Source: Pseudanabaena frigida (GTDB lineage: Bacteria; Cyanobacteriota; Cyanobacteriia; Pseudanabaenales; Pseudanabaenaceae). Taken from it: 64,000 nt of DNA. A model generated the notes under the pieces. The model saw only the letters and a program-made list of their open reading frames with translations, did no database searches and was not told where the DNA came from. Shown here piece after piece: positions 34,441-44,721 of the stretch (position 1 is the stretch's first letter; the number at the start of each line of letters is the position of its first letter). The DNA lies in NCBI GenBank assembly GCA_003242085.1, contig QBML01000021.1:1-64000 (forward strand), given 5' to 3'. The translations under genes were made by a program, and so were the position numbers.

Positions 34441-37400
34441 CTATAACCAATTACCAACAAGGATAAAAGGCGACCAAAAGAACGGATGGCGGAGATCGAC
34501 CGCACCAACTCCTTTCGGCATCGAGATTGCAGGAATTCCTTCAATACCAATGATTTTGCCATTTTCAATTTTTATAGTTCCATCTAAGAGCGATCGCTGA
34601 GCTTGTTGTATTGCTAAAGCTTTTGTTTTTGCTTTAGGAAATAGCTGATATAAGTTAATCATAAAGGGAGCCGTGCCCGCATCAGAAATTGCCCAGAGCG
34701 AAGCTAGTACGCTCCTTGCGCCCGACTCCACTGCCAAGCCACTAATGCCTAAGTTATTTCCCACTGCAGTTTCACAAGCGCTGAGAGTCAGCATCTCTAC
34801 TACTGGATTGTCAAAGCGCAATTTAGGAATGCGGTCTAGAGTCAACCGACGATCCCAAAACTGAATGAACGAATCTTTGTCTGTATCGCTCACAAACTTG
34901 CCATGTGTGCCTAAATGCACAATCCCAAAATCATTGAGCAGCCTTTGAGCTTGGAGATTGCTTACAGTAAATTCTTTGTTTAAAAAGGGATTGCCAGCTA
35001 ATAATTCAGAACTAATCGTGCGAATTTCTACATCCACAGAAGGTAACGCGCTAAATCCACCGACTGCTTCTGTAAGCCCCATTGCTAAGATCCGCGTATT
35101 TTTACGATCGCGGTCTTCTAGTCTCGTGACTCGCAAAGCCGCAATATTAACTGCTGCATAGCGCTCGATCAGAAACTGTTTGCCATCATGAAGTGCCCCA
35201 GGAGGAATGACGCGCAGCCCCGAATCCATTACAAATACTACAGTGTCAATTTTGCGGGCTTGCAACTCTGCATCAATTGGACGCATAATCCAATCATAAA
35301 GTTTTTGGGCATTGGGCAAATAGTCGTTGGAAGAGCTATCAAGTAAATCGGCGCGATATTGATTTAAGATGCCATTAATCACCTGTTCGGGAGCAGCCCG
35401 AGTAGAGACGTTAAATGGTTTACCTTTATCTTTAGGAGGAATAACCATGATTTCAAGGCGATCGCTTAAAATCACAGGATAAATCAGCACGGCAGCACTC
35501 CCAGTGCGCTTAGAAACATCACTGAGTATATTTTGAGCATTCTCAATGTCAATTGCTTTGACTTTAATCGAGTTTCCTGAAAAGACTTCTAACTCAGACA
35601 CGTATGCTCTCTCAATTAGATCGAAAGCAGCAGCAAGATCGCCTTTTTGAAACTCTAAATCAACTTGTTTTTTGAGGACTTCCCGAATTCCCAATAATTT
35701 TTGTTCGATAGTTCCAGGAACTCGTAATTTACCGACGATCGGTGGTGGTTCGAGTACAGTGCTACCCGATGGGGCAACAGCAATATTTCCTTGAGAGAAA
35801 ATACTCGTACCTACGGGAATAATTTTACCTAACTCAAGAATAGAAGTTCCTGATGTAACAAAGCCAAGCGTTCCATTGATGCTGGCATCACCAATGGTAA
35901 ATGGATTCAACCCTCCGTGACGGATAAAAATAGAACCACCAGTACCACCTACCGTACAAATGCTTGAACCAGCGCAAGAACCAAAAGTGACAGGATTAAT
36001 AGCGATCGCCCGAATATTCCCACCTGAGGAGAATGCTCGAAAATCACCCCCCTGAGTTGCTCCAGATGTATCAGCAAAGTTGAAAACAATATCGCCTGTA
36101 GGATCGAGGTTAATATTCCCACCCCTCGCTAATGAACTACTGGCAATGAGGTTAGCAGCAGTAATGCTAGTTTTGGCATTTAGGGTAATATTCCCAGCGT
36201 TACTGTTGGTTGAACTTGTATCAAGGGAACCAGCAGCATTTATGGTTCCATTACTACTGGTTAAGTTAATATTCCCCCCACCTAACAAGCCAGTTGTGAG
36301 AATTGCATTGGTTGTAATATTATTTTGGGCAGTTAGGGTAATGTTCCCAGCGTTACTGTCAGTTGAACTTGTGTTAAGCGAACCAGCAGCATTTATGGCT
36401 CCATTACTACTAGTTAAGTTAATGCTCCCTTCTCCTAGCAATCCAGTAGCCAGAATTTGATTAGTACTAATATTTCCTGTTGCCTGAAAGTTAATACTTC
36501 CGCCTAGACCAACTACCCCAGTTAAAGTTCTCGCTTGGACAGTGGAAGCTGAAGTGTCAATCGCACCACTTGTACTGATTAATCTAATTTGCCCTGCATT
36601 ACCCGATCCGTCCACAACATTTGCCGTTAATCCTCCAGTCGTAATGTTATTCACGCCCTGAAGGAAAATATTACCTGCATTACCATTAGCACCATTCGCG
36701 GAAATAAATCCTAAAGTACTGTCAATTGTGCCGCCTGAAATCAGACGTATTTGCCCCCCATTCCCTACCACAGAAGTCGCGGCTTGAATGGTTCCAGTTT
36801 GAATATTTCCTGCTGCTTGTATGAGAATGCTGCCCGCATTTCCATTAGTCGCAACTGCTTGAACTTCTCCCGAAATCACCCTAATTGCACCGTTAGAACT
36901 TGTTAAGGAAATATTTCCTGCGCTACCAAAAGTTCGAGAATTTGTGACAATGCTGTATGAGTTAGCTGCAAAAATCGTGGTTCCTGTAGTTTGGATGCTA
37001 CCACCAGCTTGCACAGTTATATTGCCCCCATTCCCAAATGCCAAAGCCCCTGCTTGCAAGCTGTTAACGCTGATGTTACTACCAGCGGTGAGGCTGATAT
37101 TACCAGCGTTAGCTAGGCTAGATGCCGAAAGATTTCCAGTCACAGCGCTACCAGTAATATTTCTACCTGCTGAGAAGTTAATTTCTCCACCGTTGGTACT
37201 AATTGAGTCAGTAAAGTTAATATCTCGCCCAGCCTGTGCTGTCAGTCCGACCCCAGAAGAAGAAATAGTAACGGATGTATTGAAATTAATATCTCTAGTT
37301 GCTTGCAAAATGACATTCGATGCCGACGCATTAATTAAGTTAGAAGCAATTGTGCCCCCTCCTACGTCGGGATCGGCGAACTGATCAACTTCCGTTAAAC

Positions 37401-38745
37401 TAGTGAAATCCCCAAATGAGGTGAAGATCACATTAATATCCGTCGGATCGAGCAGCAGCGTCCCAATTTTTCCGTTTGGAGCTAAGGTACTGACTGAGCC
37501 ACGATAGTCAAGGTTCGCTTTGCCCGAAACCTCTACAAAACCTCCATTACCGTAAATTGCTCCCGCATTTGCAGTAATTGTGCCAAGAAAGCGCGTCGAT
37601 TGGTCTGCCCACACGATCGCTTTTCCGCCATCTCCCTGTAAAATTGCACTGACATTAATCCTTGAATTCGCGTCAATAAAGGTTCTGAGGGCATTTGGTG
37701 CAATTCCTTTTCCTTGAAGATCTCCTCCAATCAACACCGTTCCGCCACCAGTCCAACCTGAAGCCTCAACCTGAGCATTAACTAACCCAACCCGCTCTCC
37801 AAATATTCCAATATTCCCACCTGTAGCAAGCGCAGAAGAAACATCTAATTTCCCTGATACTACCGTCATTCCATTCGTTACCGTTAAATCTCCTGCGATC
37901 GGTGTAGCCACCAATGCTAAAGAACCATCGGGCTTAACTACGACCTGATTAGCTTCAGAAAATTTCCCCGTCAATAACTCAGCAAGCTTTGGTAGATCTG
38001 TAATTTTGCCGTTCCAATTAGGTGGTACGGCTCCAGAAGTTACAGTTAGACCTAATACGACATTAGGCGATCGCAATTCAACTACGCTCCCGCCTGCCAC
38101 CGAAGTTAAGGATATATTCCCATTCGGGGCGGTCAATGTTCCTGTATTAATTACAGAACCACCTGTCAAAGTAATTCCTTTACCCGTATCAACCTGCAAA
38201 TTGCCTTGATTAATAATTCCTGCGGGTTGAGTCACGGCAAATTGGATACTTTTGGGATCGCCACTAGGGAAGATCGTAGAGTTTTTATCAACGCTAAAGG
38301 TTTGATTATTACCAAAGGTAATGCCCGTCCCTGTATTAGCATTAAAGGAGCCGCCAATATCTAATCGTGCATTTTGTCCAAATACAATTCCATTGGGATT
38401 GATCAGATACAAATTGGCATTTGGGAATGCTTGACGACTTTGGATCGTTCCTAAAATACTGGAAGGAGTATCACCCGTAACTCGATTAATGATGTTATTA
38501 ATCTGCGCGCCATTGACGCTAGAACTACCTGTGCTAAATACAGCACCCGATGGCGTTACATTGAATTGATTAAAACTATGAAAGAGGTTGCCATCATTTA
38601 CAGTTCCCACACCTGTTGGAGAAATGACATTTCCATTTACCTGTGTTGCCGTGCTGCCATCGGTCTGAATTTGGGCGATCGCAGGTTGAATGACGTAGCC
38701 ACAAGTAGAAAATACAGCAAGGCTTAGAAGAAAGCGATTTCTCAT
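34441..38745 (-). CDS. Filamentous haemagglutinin (TpsA) with C-terminal CHAT protease domain
   Basis: The 1434-residue product has a signal peptide (1-24), a TPS secretion domain (about 25-270; DGNLFHSFNQFNVT, ANLYLINPNGIVFGQNARLD), a long beta-helix-like region with repeated NITT, AGNI and GGNINLTSSNG motifs (about 430-950), and a CHAT domain over the last 350 residues. The CHAT dyad is His1281 in HLGTHGKF and Cys1324 in LTLSACETAVG. CHAT proteases are caspase relatives. The first half marks it for secretion by the TpsB protein encoded divergently at 38972, so a surface-bound or released protease is likely. Proteins of this architecture occur in other cyanobacteria; substrates are unknown. 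Confidence 0.88.
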   Translation of the reverse strand: MRNRFLLSLAVFSTCGYVIQPAIAQIQTDGSTATQVNGNVISPTGVGTVNDGNLFHSFNQFNVTPSGAVFSTGSSSVNGAQINNIINRVTGDTPSSILGTIQSRQAFPNANLYLINPNGIVFGQNARLDIGGSFNANTGTGITFGNNQTFSVDKNSTIFPSGDPKSIQFAVTQPAGIINQGNLQVDTGKGITLTGGSVINTGTLTAPNGNISLTSVAGGSVVELRSPNVVLGLTVTSGAVPPNWNGKITDLPKLAELLTGKFSEANQVVVKPDGSLALVATPIAGDLTVTNGMTVVSGKLDVSSALATGGNIGIFGERVGLVNAQVEASGWTGGGTVLIGGDLQGKGIAPNALRTFIDANSRINVSAILQGDGGKAIVWADQSTRFLGTITANAGAIYGNGGFVEVSGKANLDYRGSVSTLAPNGKIGTLLLDPTDINVIFTSFGDFTSLTEVDQFADPDVGGGTIASNLINASASNVILQATRDINFNTSVTISSSGVGLTAQAGRDINFTDSISTNGGEINFSAGRNITGSAVTGNLSASSLANAGNISLTAGSNISVNSLQAGALAFGNGGNITVQAGGSIQTTGTTIFAANSYSIVTNSRTFGSAGNISLTSSNGAIRVISGEVQAVATNGNAGSILIQAAGNIQTGTIQAATSVVGNGGQIRLISGGTIDSTLGFISANGANGNAGNIFLQGVNNITTGGLTANVVDGSGNAGQIRLISTSGAIDTSASTVQARTLTGVVGLGGSINFQATGNISTNQILATGLLGEGSINLTSSNGAINAAGSLNTSSTDSNAGNITLTAQNNITTNAILTTGLLGGGNINLTSSNGTINAAGSLDTSSTNSNAGNITLNAKTSITAANLIASSSLARGGNINLDPTGDIVFNFADTSGATQGGDFRAFSSGGNIRAIAINPVTFGSCAGSSICTVGGTGGSIFIRHGGLNPFTIGDASINGTLGFVTSGTSILELGKIIPVGTSIFSQGNIAVAPSGSTVLEPPPIVGKLRVPGTIEQKLLGIREVLKKQVDLEFQKGDLAAAFDLIERAYVSELEVFSGNSIKVKAIDIENAQNILSDVSKRTGSAAVLIYPVILSDRLEIMVIPPKDKGKPFNVSTRAAPEQVINGILNQYRADLLDSSSNDYLPNAQKLYDWIMRPIDAELQARKIDTVVFVMDSGLRVIPPGALHDGKQFLIERYAAVNIAALRVTRLEDRDRKNTRILAMGLTEAVGGFSALPSVDVEIRTISSELLAGNPFLNKEFTVSNLQAQRLLNDFGIVHLGTHGKFVSDTDKDSFIQFWDRRLTLDRIPKLRFDNPVVEMLTLSACETAVGNNLGISGLAVESGARSVLASLWAISDAGTAPFMINLYQLFPKAKTKALAIQQAQRSLLDGTIKIENGKIIGIEGIPAISMPKGVGAVDLRHPFFWSPFILVGNWL

Positions 38746-38971
38746 AACTTTTGGCTCAAGACATCAGTAAATGAATAAGCAATTAACAAGCAATTAAATA
38801 GTATAGTTAATTTGCCTTACCTACTCTTCCTACTATCAATTACTAGCTAATATGTCAATAATTCAACATATATTGCAAAGCAATTTAACAGTGATTTGAT
38901 AAATTTAGCACTAGATAAACTTTACATATTGTGCTTAGCTACATTAACGCAAAAATCTGTGAGTTAAAGGT

Positions 38972-40645
38972 GTGAATTACGTCCATCTATATTCCCTTAA
39001 AAAAAGTTTTTTCCTACTGGTTAGTCTTTTTACTTGCCAATTTTTTGCAGTTCAGCTTAGTAATCCTTTGTTTGCGGAAACAATTTCCGATCCAATCAAT
39101 CGCCAACCCAAACTAGTAATTTCTCAAACAAATCCTAATCCTGACGAAGTACCAATTCAGGTTAAACGCATTGATATTATTGGCAGTACGATTCTTTCTG
39201 CCTCACAGATCGAGCAACTCACGTCACCACTAATCAACAAATCGGCTAAACTTTCACAAATTCGTGAAATAGCAGACAAGATTACCAAAATCTATCAGGA
39301 TGGGAACTTCATCACTTCCAGAGCATTCATCCCACCTCAGGACATCAAGGATGGCATCGTCACAATTCAAGTTGTAGAAGGGAAGCTAGAACGGATCGAT
39401 ATCAAACGGGCTGGAGATGTAGAGGGTAGACTAGTAGCCAACTATATACGCGATCGCGCTGCTTTAGGTGCAGCCACACCTGTTAATTTCACGCGCTTAG
39501 AAGAAGAACTACAGCTATTGCGCGCCGACCCTCTAATCGCTGATATTAAAGCCAATCTGACATCTGGCAGCACATCTGACCAAAATGTTTTGCAGATTAC
39601 TTTTAGTGAGGCTAAAACCTTCTCAGTTCGACCATTCTTTGATAATTATGGTAACTCTTCTACAGGTATCTATCGCATCGGAACGTCAGTTCAAGAAGCG
39701 AATCTGACAGGTAACGGGGACTCTATCTATGCTAGCTACACGCGATCGGGTAGCTCGGACAACTATGGATTGGGTTACAGCTATCCTGTTAATCCCGCAG
39801 GCGGCACGTTGAGCTTAAATTTTTCTATCGGTCAAAGTCCAATTACAGAGCCACCTTTTGACAAGCTCAATCTCGCTACTAAGTCTCAAACTCTCGAATT
39901 AGGATATCGCCAACCGATTGTGCGTTCTATTTATGAAGAATTTGCTCTCGCTCTCAGCTTTGCGTTTGAGAATAGTTCATCTTCTTTTGGCGGTAGATCT
40001 TTCAACTTTCAAAACTTCCTGTTCGATGATGGAGATTCTCAAGCGCGCGTATTACGCCTTACTCAAGAATATATCAGACGCGATAATGTTGGGGCTTGGG
40101 CATTTCGATCTGTTTTTAACTTTGGTTTAAATACCTTTGGAGCCACTATTCGCAATGATGGTTCGCCTGATGGTAGATTTTTTTATTGGGGAGGACAAGC
40201 TTTACGAGTACAACAACTGGGAGAAGACAAAGATACTCTTGCGACATTTCGGCTTAACGTTCAATTTTCTGGCGATCGCTTGCTTTCTTTAAACCGCTTT
40301 AGCATTGGGGGGGCTCAGTCAGTAAGAGGCTATCGCCAGAGCCAACTCGTCGGCGATAATGGCGTTCAAGGTTCTTTAGAATTCCAGTTTCCCGCAGTGC
40401 GCGATCCTGACGGAGTTGCGATCGTGAAGGTCTTACCTTTTATTGAAGCTGGAACGGTTTGGAACTCACGGAATCTAAATGTGGGAACGCAGTCACTCTT
40501 AGGAATAGGAGTAGGCGCAACTTATCAGCCGATTCGCAACATCACATTACGTCTAGATTATGGTATTCCATTAATAAATGTTGGCAATGCTGGAACAAAT
40601 CTCCAAGATTCAGGAATTTATTTTTCAGTGAGTGGTAATTTTTAG
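38972..40645 (+). CDS. ShlB/FhaC/HecB-family outer-membrane transporter (TpsB)
   Basis: The 557-residue product has a signal peptide (about 1-36), a POTRA_2 region (IQVKRIDIIGSTILSASQIE to VVEGKLERIDI, about 60-145), possibly a second POTRA domain, and a beta-barrel of about 350 residues. FSIGGAQSVRGYRQSQLVGD contains the VRGY motif of the conserved L6 loop, and the protein ends in Phe as outer-membrane barrels do. It should export the TpsA-CHAT protein encoded on the other side of a 226-base divergent promoter region. The start is a GTG. Confidence 0.9.
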   Translation: MNYVHLYSLKKSFFLLVSLFTCQFFAVQLSNPLFAETISDPINRQPKLVISQTNPNPDEVPIQVKRIDIIGSTILSASQIEQLTSPLINKSAKLSQIREIADKITKIYQDGNFITSRAFIPPQDIKDGIVTIQVVEGKLERIDIKRAGDVEGRLVANYIRDRAALGAATPVNFTRLEEELQLLRADPLIADIKANLTSGSTSDQNVLQITFSEAKTFSVRPFFDNYGNSSTGIYRIGTSVQEANLTGNGDSIYASYTRSGSSDNYGLGYSYPVNPAGGTLSLNFSIGQSPITEPPFDKLNLATKSQTLELGYRQPIVRSIYEEFALALSFAFENSSSSFGGRSFNFQNFLFDDGDSQARVLRLTQEYIRRDNVGAWAFRSVFNFGLNTFGATIRNDGSPDGRFFYWGGQALRVQQLGEDKDTLATFRLNVQFSGDRLLSLNRFSIGGAQSVRGYRQSQLVGDNGVQGSLEFQFPAVRDPDGVAIVKVLPFIEAGTVWNSRNLNVGTQSLLGIGVGATYQPIRNITLRLDYGIPLINVGNAGTNLQDSGIYFSVSGNF

Positions 40646-40674
40646 CTTTAGCGATACAGCGCTTTCTCAAAACC

Positions 40675-40724
40675 CAAGACATTTTTAAAAAGTGTTGCAA
40701 AGCCACACTTTTAAAAATGTCTTG
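40675..40724. terminator. Hairpin after tpsB
   Basis: CAAGACATTTTTAAAAAGTG (40675-40694) pairs with 40706-40724 with one bulged base. Downstream to 40875 is non-coding and includes a diverged copy (40811-40840) of the G-rich half of the 145-bp repeat. Confidence 0.65.
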
Positions 40725-40875
40725 TACTGTATAAAGGCATTAACATACTTGACGCACCAAATCTCTAGAACCTCCTCTAACTCACCATTAGATGGGGGAG
40801 AACTTAGACTTCCCACCTTGAAAGGGGGATTGAGGGAGATAAAAATTTTCACGTTGTGTCAAGCATATGAACGCC

Positions 40876-41874
40876 TTACTCTTTTAGTAGTTGGCATAGT
40901 AAAGTCTCCCATTCATCTAAATAGTCATCCCATGCATTTATTACTGATTCTCTGGCGTCCATTCCCTGCGCTTTAAGATCCTCTGGGGGCATTTCACAGA
41001 CTCTGGCGATCGCTTTAGCTAAAGACTGTGGATCTGCGGGTGGTACTAAATATCCAAAGTCTTGCACCTGCTCAACCAAGCCATCGACAGCACTAACAAT
41101 CACAGACTTACTTGCGGCTTTAGCTTCTAAACATATATCACCCCAAGGTTCCCAACGAGAGGGGATTACTACAACATCACAATCGTTAAGGAAGGCAGGA
41201 ATATCTTCGACTTGACCGACAAATTGAACCTTTGAATTCCCTTCAGCCAGTCGATGTAATGCAGCTTCATCGGAACCAGAACCAGCAATTTTTAATTGAA
41301 ACTGAACATAGGGAATTAGCCCTACTGCTTGAAGTAAGATATCAAATCCTTTTTGCTCGATAAAATTTCCATATGCTGCTAATGTTAGAGGCTTTTCTAT
41401 GGTCTTAGGCTCAAGACTGAGAAAACGATCGCAGTTTTGACATTGCCGAATTACAGTTACCTTATGCGATCGCACGAGCTTATGTTTCTTCATCCATACA
41501 CCTTGGGCATGGGAGACTAGTAACAAGCGATCAGCACACCAATGACATAGCCGCAGCATCAGTCGAAATACAAATGTAGAAGTTATCTTAATTCGTTCAA
41601 AGTTAGCCGAATAATGACGATCTTGGATGACGAGTTTTGCTTTCCCTTTTATAAACTTGAGAGTTATTAAATATGGCAATATTCCCCAAGAACAAGGATC
41701 GTGAATGATAATAATATCTGGCTGCCAATTATGCAAACTTGCTTTAGCACGTTTTAATGGCGCGATCGCAAATTCATATTTTTCTGCTAATCGTGAAGTT
41801 ATTAGATCGCTAAGACTAGATTTGATACCCTCCATTTGCTCATCACTAAGCAAGTTCAATATTTTGAGTTTCAT
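40876..41874 (-). CDS. GT4-type glycosyltransferase
   Basis: The 332-residue product has the GT-B fold: N-terminal half with WQPDIIIIHDPCSWGILPYL, a linker, and a C-terminal half with LTLAAYGNFIEQKGFDILLQ, KIAGSGSDEAALHRL and PSRWEPWGDICLEAKAASKS, which contains the E-x7-E motif of family GT4. It transfers a sugar to a lipid, polysaccharide or small molecule; the acceptor is unknown. It stands alone between TpsB and a sensor gene. The product is somewhat short for GT4. Confidence 0.85.
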   Translation of the reverse strand: MKLKILNLLSDEQMEGIKSSLSDLITSRLAEKYEFAIAPLKRAKASLHNWQPDIIIIHDPCSWGILPYLITLKFIKGKAKLVIQDRHYSANFERIKITSTFVFRLMLRLCHWCADRLLLVSHAQGVWMKKHKLVRSHKVTVIRQCQNCDRFLSLEPKTIEKPLTLAAYGNFIEQKGFDILLQAVGLIPYVQFQLKIAGSGSDEAALHRLAEGNSKVQFVGQVEDIPAFLNDCDVVVIPSRWEPWGDICLEAKAASKSVIVSAVDGLVEQVQDFGYLVPPADPQSLAKAIARVCEMPPEDLKAQGMDARESVINAWDDYLDEWETLLCQLLKE

Positions 41875-41904
41875 AGATACGATCTCGTAAATTTTGGAAT
41901 GATG

Positions 41905-44349
41905 TTAACCAATAGCGTAAAGGCGATCGCGACCTTGTTTTTTTGCCTCATACAATGCATAATCTGCCCTTGAAACTAAAACATCTTCAGAAATATCACC
42001 GAGAGGAATCATACTAGCAATTCCTAGGCTCATTGTAATGTAATGACTCACTGCCGAACCTTCATGAATTAGTTTTGTATCCGCTATCTCTTGCTGAATT
42101 TGTTTTGCAACTTCGATCGCTCCATCTACATCAGTATTCGGCAACACTATGGCAAACTCTTCACCTCCATAACGACTAACTAGATCGGCAGGTCTTTTCA
42201 CACTCAATTGAATGGCTTGAGCCACTTTCTGTAAACAGAGATCGCCTGCTTGATGTCCATAGGTATCGTTGTAAATCTTGAAATAATCGACATCACACAT
42301 AATCAGCGACAAAAATTGCTTCTCTCTCCCTAACCTGAGCCACTCCGACTTCAAAAGCATATCAAACTGATGGCGATTAGCAACTTGAGTGAGGTAATCC
42401 AGAGAGGCAAGACGCTGTAACATTAATTCATTATCTTTCTGCTTAGTGATATCCATATTCACACCAATCATGCTTAGCGGCTGACCAGATTCATCGATAA
42501 AAACTTGCGAATTTGCAGCCAGCCATCTTAGAGCCCCATCAGGGCGCACAATCCGAAATTCGGTGTTTAATTCAACTTTCTTGCGAACAGATTCTTCAAT
42601 CTCGCTCTGCAATTTTGGTAAATCTTCGGGATAGACTGCTTTTTGCCAATCTTCAGACTTACCGCTATAGCTCCCCTTAGAAATTCCAAATATAGCTTCC
42701 AGCTCTTCTGTCCAAGTTACAACATTTGTTTGAATATTCCACTCAAACGTACCAATTCCACCAATTTTTTGAGCTAACTGTAATCTCTCTTCACTACGTT
42801 TTAAAGCTTCCTCACTAGATACGCGATCGCTAATATCACGAGCGAATGCTAAAATCATCATTTCGCCACTTTTTTCCATCAAGGTCAGTCTAGCTTCTAC
42901 GGGGAAAGTGCTTCCATCCTTTCTAACATGCTTAGTTTTTACCGTTAGGAAAGAATTAGAGTTAAAGGCTTCTAAAACATTAGGAGAAATTCTCGTGTCA
43001 GGATCGATAATGTCCTGGGGAGACAATTGCAGCAATTCCTCTCTGGTATATCCCAAGCTAATACAAGCAGCGTCATTCACTTCTTGAAATTGTCCAGGCT
43101 TTCCATCTGGGGCAATGCCGTGGATAAACACTGCATCTGCGTCGCTATTAAATAGAGCTTGATACCGCTGCTCGCTTTCGCGTAGAGCCTGTTCCGTTAG
43201 CTTACTTTCAGTAATATTCCTAACAATAACAAGGACGCGCTCATTATCAATGGCAATGTGCCGAGCCTCAAAAAATTGTACTCGCGAATTAAGCTGTAAT
43301 TGATACTCATAAATCTCAATTTTCTGAGTTAGTAGTGCTTGATTAATGTAGTTGACGACTAGTTTTGCCAAGTCTTGGGGTAGCACTTCCCAAACAGTTT
43401 TGCCAATTAATTCGGCTTGAGATAATACTAAATCTTCATATCGAGAGGTTTTACAGTCTAAGTAAGTACCCTGACGATCGAGCACAAAAATTAGATCGGG
43501 AATAGAATTGAGAAGTGCGCGATTTCTAGCTTCAATTTGCTGCCAGTCTATCTCTGCTTGCTTTCGACACGTTACATCTCTCTGAATGCCGAAATATCCT
43601 ATAGCTTTTCCGTGATTGTCATAACAGCAAATATATTCCGCCTCAATAAATATTGTTGTGCCATCAAGTCTGTGTCGCTCCATTTCGATACAAACTCGTC
43701 CAGTGTTTAACAATTCGCGCCAAGCTTTTCTGTCATTCTCTGACTTACTACCAAAAAGCTGATTCGGCATTAAGGACAATCGCGTAGCTTCGTAATGCAT
43801 CAGTAAGGCATTGTTTGCATAAATAATTTGCTGATTAGCAAAGATGTAGTTTCGTAAAGCCTCTTGATCAATCGTCTCATCCAACTTAATTGGTCGATCT
43901 AGCAAGGCATAGAAACAGCCATCACGTGAATACGAGAAAAACAGCTCTAGTCGCTGCGCTACAGTCTGAAGCTCGCTCAAATCTATGCCTATGCTAAGAC
44001 TCGTACTGTTATGTAAGCAGACATTTGCCCAACAGGTTTCAACTTTGCGACCATCTTTGGCGATCGCCTGAAAATATTGCCATTCCCCTGCTAATTTCTT
44101 CAGGATATCCCATGCAAATAGGTTCTTTTGTCGATTATCACAGCGATCTCCGAGCCATTTTCGTTCCCGAATTTCTACTAATGTCCAGCCCAAGACATTC
44201 ACTAACTCTTGGTTAATTGCTTGGATGCGATGCTCGCAATCATAAAGCACTAGCATTATCGGTACACGGTCAAAAAACGACAGCAAAAGAGTGTTTTGCC
44301 GTTTTAAATCTTCTTCAAATCGATCTAGTGCGTTCAAGTCTCTTGCCAC
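41905..44349 (-). CDS. Multi-PAS diguanylate cyclase (GGEEF)
   Basis: The 814-residue product carries about five PAS/PAC domains (for example NTLLLSFFDRVPIMLVLYD, RNRALLNSIPDLIFVLDRQG, RYQALFNSDADAVFIHGIAP, LAQKIGGIGTFEWNIQTNVV) and a C-terminal GGDEF domain with GGEEF at 728-732. RPAD at 719-722 is an RxxD inhibitory site five residues before it. It should make cyclic di-GMP, with feedback control. No EAL domain and no transmembrane helix are visible, so it is a soluble sensor. The start is a GTG (44349); no upstream in-frame ATG extends it. Confidence 0.9.
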   Translation of the reverse strand: MARDLNALDRFEEDLKRQNTLLLSFFDRVPIMLVLYDCEHRIQAINQELVNVLGWTLVEIRERKWLGDRCDNRQKNLFAWDILKKLAGEWQYFQAIAKDGRKVETCWANVCLHNSTSLSIGIDLSELQTVAQRLELFFSYSRDGCFYALLDRPIKLDETIDQEALRNYIFANQQIIYANNALLMHYEATRLSLMPNQLFGSKSENDRKAWRELLNTGRVCIEMERHRLDGTTIFIEAEYICCYDNHGKAIGYFGIQRDVTCRKQAEIDWQQIEARNRALLNSIPDLIFVLDRQGTYLDCKTSRYEDLVLSQAELIGKTVWEVLPQDLAKLVVNYINQALLTQKIEIYEYQLQLNSRVQFFEARHIAIDNERVLVIVRNITESKLTEQALRESEQRYQALFNSDADAVFIHGIAPDGKPGQFQEVNDAACISLGYTREELLQLSPQDIIDPDTRISPNVLEAFNSNSFLTVKTKHVRKDGSTFPVEARLTLMEKSGEMMILAFARDISDRVSSEEALKRSEERLQLAQKIGGIGTFEWNIQTNVVTWTEELEAIFGISKGSYSGKSEDWQKAVYPEDLPKLQSEIEESVRKKVELNTEFRIVRPDGALRWLAANSQVFIDESGQPLSMIGVNMDITKQKDNELMLQRLASLDYLTQVANRHQFDMLLKSEWLRLGREKQFLSLIMCDVDYFKIYNDTYGHQAGDLCLQKVAQAIQLSVKRPADLVSRYGGEEFAIVLPNTDVDGAIEVAKQIQQEIADTKLIHEGSAVSHYITMSLGIASMIPLGDISEDVLVSRADYALYEAKKQGRDRLYAIG

Positions 44350-44721
44350 TAACTACGCATCAAGTAGTTCATTACGAGATATGGATTAGATAAATACATC
44401 CTGCTAAGTAGCTCATAATAAATAAACTTAAAACCGATAAGTTATGTATCTCCCGCTAGGCGGTCAACACACACTTTTAGTTTTTAATTATACTGAGTTA
44501 CCTGTAACAAACAGGCTGTATTTATACAAAAAAGTCGATCATTTTTAGGTTAACAACTAAATTAACAGCTTAGACCCGTACTTAAGTATAGTGGAACTAT
44601 GAACTCTGAGGCATACTTTAAAAACGCAGAGTGCGTAAAATGATGTTGAGATTATACTGAAATTTTTTATTAATTTGATTTTAGAGAAACTGATTGCTCT
44701 TAAGATTTTGCTAATAGAACT
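44350..44721. other. Gap between divergent regulators, no gene seen
   Basis: This 372-base AT-rich stretch separates the diguanylate cyclase (minus) from the broken GAF gene (plus). It should hold both promoters, but no convincing -35/-10 pair, repeat or RNA was identified. Confidence 0.5.

Noticed and set aside
36080-38209. Several plus-strand frames of 60-146 codons
   Set aside because: They lie antisense inside the repetitive TpsA gene and show repeated hydrophobic artefacts of its Gly/Asn-rich codons.
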